The notes under the pieces are model-generated. The model did no database searches. It was not told the DNA's origin and saw only the letters and a list, made by a program, of their open reading frames with translations. DNA of 38,089 nucleotides from Paracidovorax anthurii (GTDB lineage: Bacteria > Pseudomonadota > Gammaproteobacteria > Burkholderiales > Burkholderiaceae_C). Positions 29,908 to 37,504 of this stretch are shown here, piece after piece. Every line of letters begins with the position of its first letter. The stretch's first letter is position 1. Position numbers and translations under genes: made by a program. Where the stretch lies: positions 1-38,089 of the forward strand of contig NZ_QLTA01000053.1 in NCBI RefSeq assembly GCF_003269065.1, in the 5' to 3' direction.

Positions 29908-31374
29908 ATGAGTTTTGATCTGGTCCTGTTCGGCGGCACGGGCGACCTGGCATGGCGCAAGCTGCTGCCGGCCCTTTTCCAGGCCTTCCGGCACGGGTCG
30001 CTGCCCGGCGAGGGACGCATCATCGGCGTGGCGCGCGACGACCTGAGCGACGCGGCCTACCGCGAGCTCATCGCCAGCCGCTTCGCGGCCGTGGAAGGCG
30101 ACAAGCGGCCCAACGCCGAGGAGTTCGAGCGCTTCGCCGCGCTGCTGCACTACCAGCGCATGGACCTGTCCAAGCCCGCCGACTACGCCGCGCTCGCCAC
30201 CCGCCTCGGCGAGCGGCGGGCCGACACCGTGGTGATGTACCTCGCCACCGCGCCGGGCCTGTTCACCACCGCCTGCGAGCAGCTCGGCGCCGCGGGCCTG
30301 GCCACGCCGCACACGCGCGTGGTGCTCGAAAAGCCCCTGGGCCACGACCTCGACTCCAACCGCGCCATCAACGCCGCCGTGCGCAGCGTGTTCGACGAGG
30401 CGCAGATCTTCCGCATCGACCACTACCTGGGCAAGCCCTCGGTGCAGAACCTGCTCGCGCTGCGCTTCGGCAACGCCCTCTTCGAGCCGCTGTGGCGCCG
30501 CGAGACGGTGGCCAGCATCGAGATCACCATGGCCGAGAAGCTCGGCGTGGAAAAGCGCGGCGCCTTCTACGACGGCACGGGCGCGCTGCGCGACATGGTG
30601 CAGAACCACGCGCTGCAGCTGCTGTGCGCCATCGGCATGGAGCCGCCGATCAACGCGCACGCCGACGCCATCCGCGACGAAAAGCTCAAGGTGCTGCGCT
30701 CGCTCGTGCCCTGGACGCCCGCCACGCTCGCGCGCGACGTGGTGCGCGGCCAGTACACCGCGGGCAGCCTGGGCGGCGAGCGCGTGCGCGGCTATGCCGA
30801 GGAAGGCGGCGTGCCCGCCGACAGCCGCACCGAGACCTTCGTGGCCCTGCGCACCGAGATCGCCAACTGGCGCTGGGCCGGCGTGCCGTTCTACGTGCGC
30901 ACCGGCAAGCGCCTGGCCGCGCACCAGGCGCACATCGCCATCAACTTCCGGGCCACGCCGCACGCCATCTACCGCACGCCGCTGGGCGCGGCCAACCGCC
31001 TCGTGATCCACCTGCAGCCGCGCGACGGGGTGGCGCTGCACCTCTTCGCCGCCGGCCAGGAAAAGCGCGGCGCGCGCGCCTCGGAGGCCCAGGCGCTCGC
31101 GCCCGTGCACCTCGACCTGGACTTCGAGCAGCGCTTCGGCACCGAGCGCGTGGGCGCCTACGAGCGCCTGCTGCTGGACGTGATCGCCGGGCGCCTGAAC
31201 CTCTTCGTGCGCGCCGACGAGCAGGAGGCCGCCTGGCGCTGGGTGGAGCCCATCATGCAATCGTGGCGTGACACGGAGGACGGCCCCCGCCCCTACGCCG
31301 CCGGCAGCTGGGGCCCGAGCGCCGCCAGCGCCATGGTGGCCCGCGAGGGGCACAGCTGGATGGAAGAGGCATGA
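29908..31374 (+). CDS. zwf: Glucose-6-phosphate 1-dehydrogenase
   Basis: 488 residues. It oxidises glucose 6-phosphate to 6-phosphogluconolactone with NAD(P)+, the entry to the oxidative pentose phosphate and Entner-Doudoroff routes. The nucleotide-binding start is LFGGTGDLAWRKLLPALF (7-24), EKPLG is at 141-145 and the catalytic region RIDHYLGK at 169-176 is intact. It is followed by PSVQN where most enzymes have E(T/P)VQN. C-terminal features (VPFYVRTGKRL, YERLLLDVIAG, FVRADEQEAAWRWVEPI) are standard. GGGAG precedes the ATG by about ten bases. It is divergent from tal and followed by hexR after a 213-base gap that holds a repeat-like segment. Confidence 0.98.
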   Translation: MSFDLVLFGGTGDLAWRKLLPALFQAFRHGSLPGEGRIIGVARDDLSDAAYRELIASRFAAVEGDKRPNAEEFERFAALLHYQRMDLSKPADYAALATRLGERRADTVVMYLATAPGLFTTACEQLGAAGLATPHTRVVLEKPLGHDLDSNRAINAAVRSVFDEAQIFRIDHYLGKPSVQNLLALRFGNALFEPLWRRETVASIEITMAEKLGVEKRGAFYDGTGALRDMVQNHALQLLCAIGMEPPINAHADAIRDEKLKVLRSLVPWTPATLARDVVRGQYTAGSLGGERVRGYAEEGGVPADSRTETFVALRTEIANWRWAGVPFYVRTGKRLAAHQAHIAINFRATPHAIYRTPLGAANRLVIHLQPRDGVALHLFAAGQEKRGARASEAQALAPVHLDLDFEQRFGTERVGAYERLLLDVIAGRLNLFVRADEQEAAWRWVEPIMQSWRDTEDGPRPYAAGSWGPSAASAMVAREGHSWMEEA

Positions 31375-31378
31375 AACA

Positions 31379-31487
31379 CCCCCCTGAGCGGCTTCGCCGC
31401 TTCCCCCCGCTCTCGCCGTGCTGCGCACGGCGGGCAGGGAGACGACGCCGGTGGCCGGGCGAAGCCCGCTCCACGGCGTCTGCGGAT
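31379..31487 (+). repeat. GC-rich intergenic repeat of Comamonadaceae type
   Basis: The CCCCCTGAGCGGCTTCGCCG start, runs of C, a TGCTGCGCACGG stem and GCCCGCTCCACGGCGT near the end match, from memory, an element common between genes in Acidovorax-like genomes. GAGCGGCTTCGCCGCT and GCCGTGCTGCGCACGGC can each fold into a hairpin. It lies between zwf and hexR and could act as a terminator or attenuator. Only one copy is in the window, so its repeated nature rests on recall. Confidence 0.55.
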
Positions 31488-31587
31488 GTGACCTGCTCCG
31501 CGGCCATCGGATCGATAAGGCCGCTGCGGCATCACCGGCCATGGGCTGTGGCGCTCACCATGCTGTTTCGCCGCTGCGCACGTACGG

Positions 31588-32442
31588 ATGGCTGACATGC
31601 TCGACCGCATTACCGCCTCCCTGCCCTCGCTGGCGCCCGCCGAGCAGCGCGTGGGGCAACTGGTGCTGCAGGACGCGCGCGCCTTCGCGCGGCTGCCGGT
31701 GCGCGAGCTGGCGGCGCGCGCGGGCGTGAGCAAGCCCACGGTGGTGCGCTTTTGCCGCAGCATGGGCTACGACGGGCTGGCCGACTTCAAGCTCAAGCTC
31801 GCCGGCAGCGTGAGCGAGGGCGTGCCCTTCATCCACCGCAGCGTGGACGCCGACGACAAGACCGGCGACGTGCTCGTGAAGGTGGTGGACAACGCCGTCG
31901 CCGCCTTCCTGCAATACCGCAACGCCGCCAGCACCAAGGCCATCGAGCAGGCCGCCGGCGCCATCGCCGCCACCTGGCAGACGGGCCGGCGCATCGAGTT
32001 CTACGGCGCGGGCAACTCGGGCATCGTGGCGCAGGACGCGCAGCACAAGTTCTTTCGCCTGGGCGTGACCAGCCTCGCCACCAGCGACGGCCACATGCAG
32101 GTGATGAGCGCCACCCTGCTCGGGCCCGGCGACTGCGTGGTCATCGTCTCCAACTCGGGCCGCACGCGCGACCTCATGGACGCGGCCGACATCGCGCGCA
32201 AGAACGGCGCCACCACCATCGCCATCACCGCCAGCGGCTCCCCGCTGGCGGGCGCCTGCCACATCCACCTCGCCGCCGACCACCCCGAGGGCTACGACCG
32301 CTACAGCCCCATGGTCTCGCGCCTGCTGCACCTGCTCGTCATCGACGTGCTGGCCACCTGCGTGGCCCTGCGCATCGGCGAGCCGCTGCAGCCGCGCCTG
32401 CAGCAGATGAAGGACAACCTGCGCGCCAAGCGGTACGCCTGA
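31588..32442 (+). CDS. hexR: RpiR-family regulator HexR
   Basis: 284 residues, normal for the family. Residues about 1-77 are the RpiR helix-turn-helix domain (LAPAEQRVGQLVL, VRELAARAGVSKPTVVRFCR, MGYDGLADFKLKL). Residues about 125-260 are a SIS sugar-phosphate isomerase-like sensor domain (RIEFYGAGNSGIVAQDA, VVIVSNSGRTRDLMDAA). HexR represses zwf and Entner-Doudoroff genes and is released by 2-keto-3-deoxy-6-phosphogluconate (family knowledge). Its location after zwf supports this name. The ATG at 31588 or the one at 31597 may be used; neither has a clear SD. A decayed copy of its 3' end lies at 34690-34836. Confidence 0.92.
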   Translation: MADMLDRITASLPSLAPAEQRVGQLVLQDARAFARLPVRELAARAGVSKPTVVRFCRSMGYDGLADFKLKLAGSVSEGVPFIHRSVDADDKTGDVLVKVVDNAVAAFLQYRNAASTKAIEQAAGAIAATWQTGRRIEFYGAGNSGIVAQDAQHKFFRLGVTSLATSDGHMQVMSATLLGPGDCVVIVSNSGRTRDLMDAADIARKNGATTIAITASGSPLAGACHIHLAADHPEGYDRYSPMVSRLLHLLVIDVLATCVALRIGEPLQPRLQQMKDNLRAKRYA

Positions 32443-32930
32443 CTTCTTCCTTCAGGGCGCTACGCATTTGCAGGCACCCAGTGCTTCCGCAACAACGGGG
32501 CATTTCCCACAGGATTCAGATCTGAATCCGTTGAGCATGGCGTATTCGAACGCCATGGGACGGCTGGCGCCAGCCATACGCCCGCCATGCAGATGCGGGT
32601 TGCCATGGTGGGCATTTGGTGCCGGCGTGTACCACACCCGCCAGTCGGGCAGTGCTTTCCGGCGGGTTGCTGGCCCCACGCTGCGGGAACATCGAATCAC
32701 AAGCGCCTGCGGCCCGGATTGCGCGCCACTGCACATTGGCGGGCCTCCGCCGGCGTGGCATGCAGAAGAAAAGCCAGCGCCAAGACTTACTCCAGAACGA
32801 ATTTCAGAAATTTGATTTTTATCAAATACCCGCCTCATTCCAACATTCCATTTGAAGGCAAGCATTCGTAAGAGATGCTCAATATTGATACAGATGATCG
32901 AAATGTTTGCAAAAACATAAGGAGTTTTTC
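32443..32930. other. Leader region of first chemoreceptor gene
   Basis: About 490 bases without a supported gene. The first 300 are moderately GC-rich with no recognised element; small frames there lack start signals. From about 32790 the sequence turns AT-rich and holds the perfect FNR-type palindrome at 32812-32825. The ribosome binding site AAGGAG for the receptor is at 32919-32924. No sigma28-type promoter was recognised. Confidence 0.5.
32812..32825. promoter_or_regulatory. FNR/ANR-type box upstream of chemoreceptor gene
   Basis: TTGAT-TTTT-ATCAA is a perfect match to the FNR/ANR consensus TTGAT-N4-ATCAA, extended by one more paired base pair on each side and then A/T (ATTTGAT...ATCAAAT). 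It is 106 bases upstream of the ATG at 32931, a distance suited to an activator site. It implies oxygen-responsive expression of the receptor. Confidence 0.65.
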
Positions 32931-34586
32931 ATGCAAATGATTCGCCACGTCAAAATTGGTACGCGTCTGGCACTGGGCTTCGGCGCAGTGCTGGTACTGC
33001 TGCTCGGGTTGGGACTGTTCGGGATTGCGGAGCTCAGGGTGCTTAATCACCATGCCCACGAGTTGGGCACGAACTGGCTACCCAGCGTGCGCGCGGTCGG
33101 TGACATCCGCGCGATCCTCAACACTGGCCGTCGCGCAAGCATGCGGCGCATCCTGGAAATCACTCAGGACGGCCGCCAGAGCCAGCTTGCGGTGCTCAAG
33201 GTCGCAATGGACGACGAGCTTCCCAAGGCCCTGGTCGCATATGAGCAACTCATCTCATCCCCCGATGAGCAGAAGATCTACACGGCCTTTCGCAAGCAAT
33301 TGGACAGCTATCGGGCCCTCGACCATCACCTCATCGTCTTGCTGGATGAAGGAAACGGATCGGCGGCAGCGGCCAGCAAGCTGGCCACGGGGGACGCGGC
33401 GAAATCATTTTCCGATCTGATGGACGCGCTGAACCCATTGATCAAACTCAACGAGGATGGCGGGCTGGCAGCAGCAGCCTCCGCGAGAGCGGGGTACGAG
33501 CGCGCAATGATGGTGTTCTGTACCGTGATCGCGTTTTCTGTTGTCAGCGGACTGATGCTCGCCATCATGGTGACGCGGTCCATCACACAGCCGCTGGAAA
33601 TGGGTGTGTCCATCGCGACGGCAGTGGCCCAGGGCGATCTCACCACCACCTTCCACATCCAGGGCAAGGATGAACCCGCCCTACTGCTGCAGGCCTTGCA
33701 GCACATGAATGATCAACTCGTCGCCATGGTGGGACAGGTGCGCCACAGCAGCGAAAACATCGCCACCGGCGCAGCCGAGATCGCGATGGGCAACTCGGAT
33801 CTGAGCCAGCGCACGGAACAGCAGGCCAGCAGCCTGGAGGAAACAGCGGCCTCGATGGAAGAGCTGAGCAGCACCGTCAAGACCAATTCCGACACGGCCC
33901 AGGAAGCCAACCAACTCGCGACCCGCGCAACGCAGGCAGCCGAACAGGGCGGCACCATCGTCAGCCATGTGGTGGAGACCATGCAGGAGATTGCATCCTC
34001 ATCGAACAAAATCTCAGACATCACCAGCGTTATCGATTCCATCGCTTTCCAAACCAACATCCTCGCGTTGAACGCAGCAGTGGAGGCAGCGCGCGCCGGC
34101 GAGCAGGGTCGGGGTTTCGCCGTGGTGGCCAGCGAAGTGCGCACACTGGCACAACGCTCCGCACAGGCGGCCAAGGAGATCAAGAACCTCATCACAGACA
34201 GCGTGGAAAAGGTCAACAGCGGTAGCCAGTTGGCCGGCAACGCGGGCCGCAGCATGGAGAACATCGTCGCGCAGGTCCGTCAGGTCAGTACGCTGATCAA
34301 CGAAATCGCCAACGCCACGGCCGAGCAAAGCAGCGGCATCAGCCAAATGGGCGAAGCGGTGAACCATCTGGACCAAGTCACGCAGCAGAACGCCGCGCTG
34401 GTCGAGGAAAGCGCTGCAGCCGCCGCAAGCCTGCACTCGCAGTCGGAGCAACTCAACACGCTCGTGGCGATTTTCAAGATTCCCCCCCACGAAGCCGGAA
34501 CGGCAACGGCCAGGGTATCGCCCACCCCGATGAGGGCGCAGGCAGCAATGGAATACACCCATCACCCCGCGCTGGCGGCGGCATAA
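32931..34586 (+). CDS. Methyl-accepting chemotaxis protein (4HB sensor), copy 1
   Basis: 551 residues from the ATG at 32931 with AAGGAG seven bases upstream; an upstream TTG in frame is ignored. TM1 is at about 11-33, a periplasmic four-helix-bundle sensor domain at 34-190 (ELGTNWLPSVRAVGDIRAIL is the conserved first helix), TM2 at about 191-214 and a HAMP domain at about 215-268. The signalling domain ends in the hairpin tip DSIAFQTNILALNAAVEAAR, AGEQGRGFAVVASEVR that contacts CheA and CheW. Putative methylation segments (SSLEETAASMEEL, AALVEESAAAA) are present. There is no NWETF-like CheR tether. The ligand is unknown. It aligns without gaps to the copy at 35004 but has fewer G/C-ending codons. 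Confidence 0.95.
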   Translation: MQMIRHVKIGTRLALGFGAVLVLLLGLGLFGIAELRVLNHHAHELGTNWLPSVRAVGDIRAILNTGRRASMRRILEITQDGRQSQLAVLKVAMDDELPKALVAYEQLISSPDEQKIYTAFRKQLDSYRALDHHLIVLLDEGNGSAAAASKLATGDAAKSFSDLMDALNPLIKLNEDGGLAAAASARAGYERAMMVFCTVIAFSVVSGLMLAIMVTRSITQPLEMGVSIATAVAQGDLTTTFHIQGKDEPALLLQALQHMNDQLVAMVGQVRHSSENIATGAAEIAMGNSDLSQRTEQQASSLEETAASMEELSSTVKTNSDTAQEANQLATRATQAAEQGGTIVSHVVETMQEIASSSNKISDITSVIDSIAFQTNILALNAAVEAARAGEQGRGFAVVASEVRTLAQRSAQAAKEIKNLITDSVEKVNSGSQLAGNAGRSMENIVAQVRQVSTLINEIANATAEQSSGISQMGEAVNHLDQVTQQNAALVEESAAAAASLHSQSEQLNTLVAIFKIPPHEAGTATARVSPTPMRAQAAMEYTHHPALAAA

Positions 34587-34689
34587 GCCTCGGACAGGAG
34601 GGCGTCACCGCTGCTTTGCATATTGGCAACGGCACCGGTGACGCAACACCTTTCGCCTTGAAAACGCGCCAACACCGGCGCGCACCGGC

Positions 34690-34836
34690 TGCTACAGCCC
34701 CATGGTCTCGCGCCGCCTGCTGCACCCGCTCGTCATCGACGTGCTGGCCGCCGGCATCGCGCTGCGCATCAGGAAGCCGCTGCGGCCGCACCTGCAGCAG
34801 ATGAAGGACGACCTGCACGCCAAGCGGCACGCTTGA
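34690..34836 (+). pseudogene. Decayed 3' fragment of hexR
   Basis: Bases 34690-34836 encode YSPMVSRRLLHPLVIDVLA, then ALRI, KPL, and LQQMKDDLHAKRHA before a stop. This corresponds to the last 47-48 codons of hexR (32299-32442: YSPMVSRLLHLLVIDVLA ... LQQMKDNLRAKRYA). The copy differs by scattered substitutions and one three-base insertion (the extra Arg), so the frame is kept to the TGA. Nothing upstream resembles the rest of hexR, and there is no start or SD, so it is a dead remnant. It lies between the two chemoreceptor genes exactly where hexR lies relative to the first, marking an old tandem duplication. Confidence 0.9.
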
Positions 34837-35003
34837 GGGCACCGCCTCCCCGGCCCTGTCTAGCCACGATCAATAATTATCATTTATATCAATTAACAGC
34901 ATTCCACAGCGAGAAAACCACCAAGATCTCCGGGTAAACGCGAACTCATCGCCAGTATTTTGATAAATATGATTTTCCATCTGTTCCACGAGGAGGTCAC
35001 ATC

Positions 35004-36674
35004 ATGCAAATACTTCGGCAACTCAAGATCGGGGCCCGCCTGGCGCTGGGCTTCGGCACCGTGCTCCTGCTGCTGCTCGTGCTGGGCGTCTTCGGCATCG
35101 TGCAATTGCGGAACATCAACTACCACGCCAATGAACTGGGCACCAACTGGTTGCCCAGCGTGCGGGCGGTCGGAGACATCCGGGCCATCATGAACGACGG
35201 CCGCCGCGCCAGCCTGCGCCGCATCCTGGAGACCACCTCGGAAGGCCGGCAGCTGCAGCTCGAAAGAATCAAGCTGGCACTGGAAACCAAGCTGCCTCCC
35301 GCCCTCGCCGCCTATGAACAGAAAATCTCCTCGCCCGAGGAGAAACAGCTCTACGACACCTTCCGCGGCCGCCTGGATGCCTACCGGGCCCTGGAAAGCA
35401 AGGTCATCACCCTCTCAGATGCTGGGGAAGGCTCTATGGCCGAGGCCCGCGCACTTGCCACGGGCACATCCGCCAAGGCCTTCACCGATCTAACCGAAAT
35501 GCTGGCCCAACTGGTCAAGATCAACGAGGACGGCGGCGCCAGCGCCGCGGCGGCCGCCAGCGCCGGCTATGAGCGCGCGCTGGTCGTGTTCATCGCCGTG
35601 ATCGCGGTGTCGCTGCTGAGCGGGCTGGCGCTTGCCGTGGCCGTGACCCGCTCCATCACCCAGCCGCTGGAGACCGGCGTGGCCGTCGCCACCGCGGTGG
35701 CCCAGGGCGACCTCACCTCCACCTTCGACATCCATGGCAAGGACGAGCCCGCGGCGCTGCTGCACGCCCTGCAGCACATGAACGGCCAGCTCGTGAACAT
35801 GGTGGGCCAGGTGCGCAATGGCAGCGAGAACATCGCCACCGGCGCGGCCGAGATCGCCATGGGCAATGCGGACCTGAGCCAGCGCACCGAGCAGCAGGCC
35901 AGCAGCCTGGAGGAAACGGCCGCCTCGATGGAAGAGCTGAGCAGCACCGTCAAGACCAACTCGGACACGGCCCGCGAGGCCAACCAGCTCGCGGCCCGCG
36001 CGGCGCAGGCCGCCGAGCAGGGCGGCACCATCGTGGGCCGCGTGGTGGACACGATGCAGGAGATCGCGGCCTCCTCCGACAAGATCTCCGACATCATCGG
36101 CGTGATCGACTCCATCGCCTTCCAGACCAATATCCTCGCGCTCAACGCGGCGGTGGAAGCCGCGCGGGCCGGAGAGCAGGGCCGGGGCTTCGCCGTGGTG
36201 GCCAGCGAAGTGCGCACGCTGGCGCAGCGCTCCGCGCAGGCGGCCAAGGAGATCAAGGCCCTCATCACCGACAGCGTGGACAAGGTGAGCAACGGCAGCC
36301 AGCTCGCGGGCAGCGCCGGCCAGAGCATGGAAGGCATCGTGGCGCAGGTGCGGCAGGTCAGCACCCTCATCAGCGAGATCGCCAATGCCTCGGCCGAGCA
36401 GAGCAGCGGCATCGGCCAGGTGGGCGAGGCCGTGAACCACCTCGACCAGGTGACGCAGCAGAACGCCGCGCTGGTGGAGCAAAGCGCCGCCGCCGCCGCC
36501 AGCCTGCGCTCGCAGTCGGAGCAGCTCAGCGCGCTCGTGGCGGTCTTCCGGCTCGAACGCTCGGCGGAAGCCGCCCCGGCGCCCGCCATGGCCCCGGCCC
36601 GCCTCGCGGCGAGCCCCCGCCCCGCGCCCCTGGCGCACGGCCGCGGCCACCGGCACGCGCTGTCGGCCGCCTGA
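35004..36674 (+). CDS. Methyl-accepting chemotaxis protein (4HB sensor), copy 2
   Basis: 556 residues; AGGAGG lies upstream of the ATG. Architecture is the same as copy 1: TM1 about 11-33, four-helix-bundle sensor 34-190, TM2 about 191-214, HAMP 215-268, then the coiled-coil signalling domain with DSIAFQTNILALNAAVEAAR. The signalling halves of the two copies agree at roughly nine residues in ten by eye; the sensor halves differ much more (for example residues 75-175), so ligands may differ. The C-terminal tail (PAPAMAPARLAASPRPAP) is Pro/Ala-rich with no CheR-binding pentapeptide. Codon use is typical of the genome. Upstream is an AT-rich 120 bases and the hexR remnant. Confidence 0.95.
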   Translation: MQILRQLKIGARLALGFGTVLLLLLVLGVFGIVQLRNINYHANELGTNWLPSVRAVGDIRAIMNDGRRASLRRILETTSEGRQLQLERIKLALETKLPPALAAYEQKISSPEEKQLYDTFRGRLDAYRALESKVITLSDAGEGSMAEARALATGTSAKAFTDLTEMLAQLVKINEDGGASAAAAASAGYERALVVFIAVIAVSLLSGLALAVAVTRSITQPLETGVAVATAVAQGDLTSTFDIHGKDEPAALLHALQHMNGQLVNMVGQVRNGSENIATGAAEIAMGNADLSQRTEQQASSLEETAASMEELSSTVKTNSDTAREANQLAARAAQAAEQGGTIVGRVVDTMQEIAASSDKISDIIGVIDSIAFQTNILALNAAVEAARAGEQGRGFAVVASEVRTLAQRSAQAAKEIKALITDSVDKVSNGSQLAGSAGQSMEGIVAQVRQVSTLISEIANASAEQSSGIGQVGEAVNHLDQVTQQNAALVEQSAAAAASLRSQSEQLSALVAVFRLERSAEAAPAPAMAPARLAASPRPAPLAHGRGHRHALSAA

Positions 36675-36970
36675 TCCCCACGGCCACCGGCGCGCGGAGG
36701 CGAGACATGTTCTCAAGCACCCTGCCCTCTCCAGTCCACGGCGACGTGCGCGGTGACCGCATGCCCGCCGCGCGGGCAGGTGACGGCATGGCCGCAGCCC
36801 CCGCGCCGGCCCCCTCCTGGCCGGGCCGGCGACCCAGGATCCGGCGGGCGGACCGGCCCGTCGATCCGGACGATCGGTTCGCGGCTGTGCGAAAACGCAC
36901 CGACACCGCCCTGCGCGGCGCGCACACTGTGGACACCAATCAACCCATCGTCCACCAGAAACGCACCGCC
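36675..36970. other. Gap between chemoreceptor copy 2 and doxX
   Basis: An ATG at 36707 preceded by GGAGGCGAG is in frame with doxX and open through it, which would give an 88-residue Pro/Arg/Ala-rich extension. The sequence has the look of a high-GC chance frame and DoxX proteins normally start near the ATG at 36971, so I treat it as non-coding. No terminator for the receptor gene is evident. Confidence 0.4.
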
Positions 36971-37432
36971 ATGAATATCTCCGCCACCGATTACCGCTCC
37001 ACCCCGTCGCATGCCACGGCCCTGAACGCCCGCTCCACCGACGACGCCGGCAAGCTCGTGCTGCGCCTCGCGCTGGGCGTGCTCATCCTGCTGCACGGCA
37101 CCTTCAAGCTGCAGAACGGCGCCGGCTTCATCGTCGGCATGCTGGAGAAGGCCGGCCTGCCCGGCGTCCTGGGCTACCTCGTCTACGTCGGCGAAGTGGT
37201 GGCCCCCCTGCTCGTGATCGCCGGCATCGCCACCCGCGCGGGCGCCGCCATCATCTTCGTCAACATGGTGGTCGCCCTGGGCCTGGTCCACATGCGCGAC
37301 CTGTTCGCATTGAACAACCAGGGCGGCTGGGCGCTGGAACTGCAGGGCATGTTCCTCTTCGGCGCCCTGACCGTGCTTCTGCTGGGCGCAGGCCGCTACA
37401 GCGTGGGGGGCGCGGACGGGCGGTTCAACTGA
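36971..37432 (+). CDS. DoxX-family membrane protein
   Basis: 153 residues from the ATG at 36971. The DoxX pattern starts at about residue 28: LVLRLALGVLILLHGTFKLQNG, then the loop before LPGVLGYLVYVGEVVAPLLVIAGIATRAGAAIIF and the last pair of hydrophobic segments (VVALGLVHM, GMFLFGALTVLLLGAGRYSV). This makes four membrane segments with the conserved L-x-L-G-V and H-G-x-x-K-L motifs. DoxX proteins are inner-membrane proteins of the SURF4/thiosulfate:quinone-related superfamily, often linked to redox stress; the role here is unknown. The usual ribosome binding site is not visible, so a longer form cannot be excluded. Confidence 0.88.
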   Translation: MNISATDYRSTPSHATALNARSTDDAGKLVLRLALGVLILLHGTFKLQNGAGFIVGMLEKAGLPGVLGYLVYVGEVVAPLLVIAGIATRAGAAIIFVNMVVALGLVHMRDLFALNNQGGWALELQGMFLFGALTVLLLGAGRYSVGGADGRFN

Positions 37433-37448
37433 ATGCGCAGCGGCAACG

Positions 37449-37466
37449 GCAGGGGAGCGCCCCTGC
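37449..37466 (+). terminator. Stem-loop after doxX, possible terminator
   Basis: GCAGGGG-AGCG-CCCCTGC: perfect seven-base arms and a four-base loop, 16 bases after the doxX stop. There is no T run, so termination is uncertain. Confidence 0.35.
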
Positions 37467-37504
37467 GGGCCGCTCCGTGGCACCGGTCCCGTGAGCGGGA
37501 AACT

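Noticed and set aside
28709..29953. Upstream extension of the pgi frame over tal (949 codons in total)
   Set aside because: It overlaps tal, which has its own SD and active site. pgi has a strong SD right before its ATG at 28708.
29875..31542. A 555-codon minus-strand frame over zwf
   Set aside because: It is antisense to a complete zwf and rich in His, Gly, Val and Ala without domain structure.
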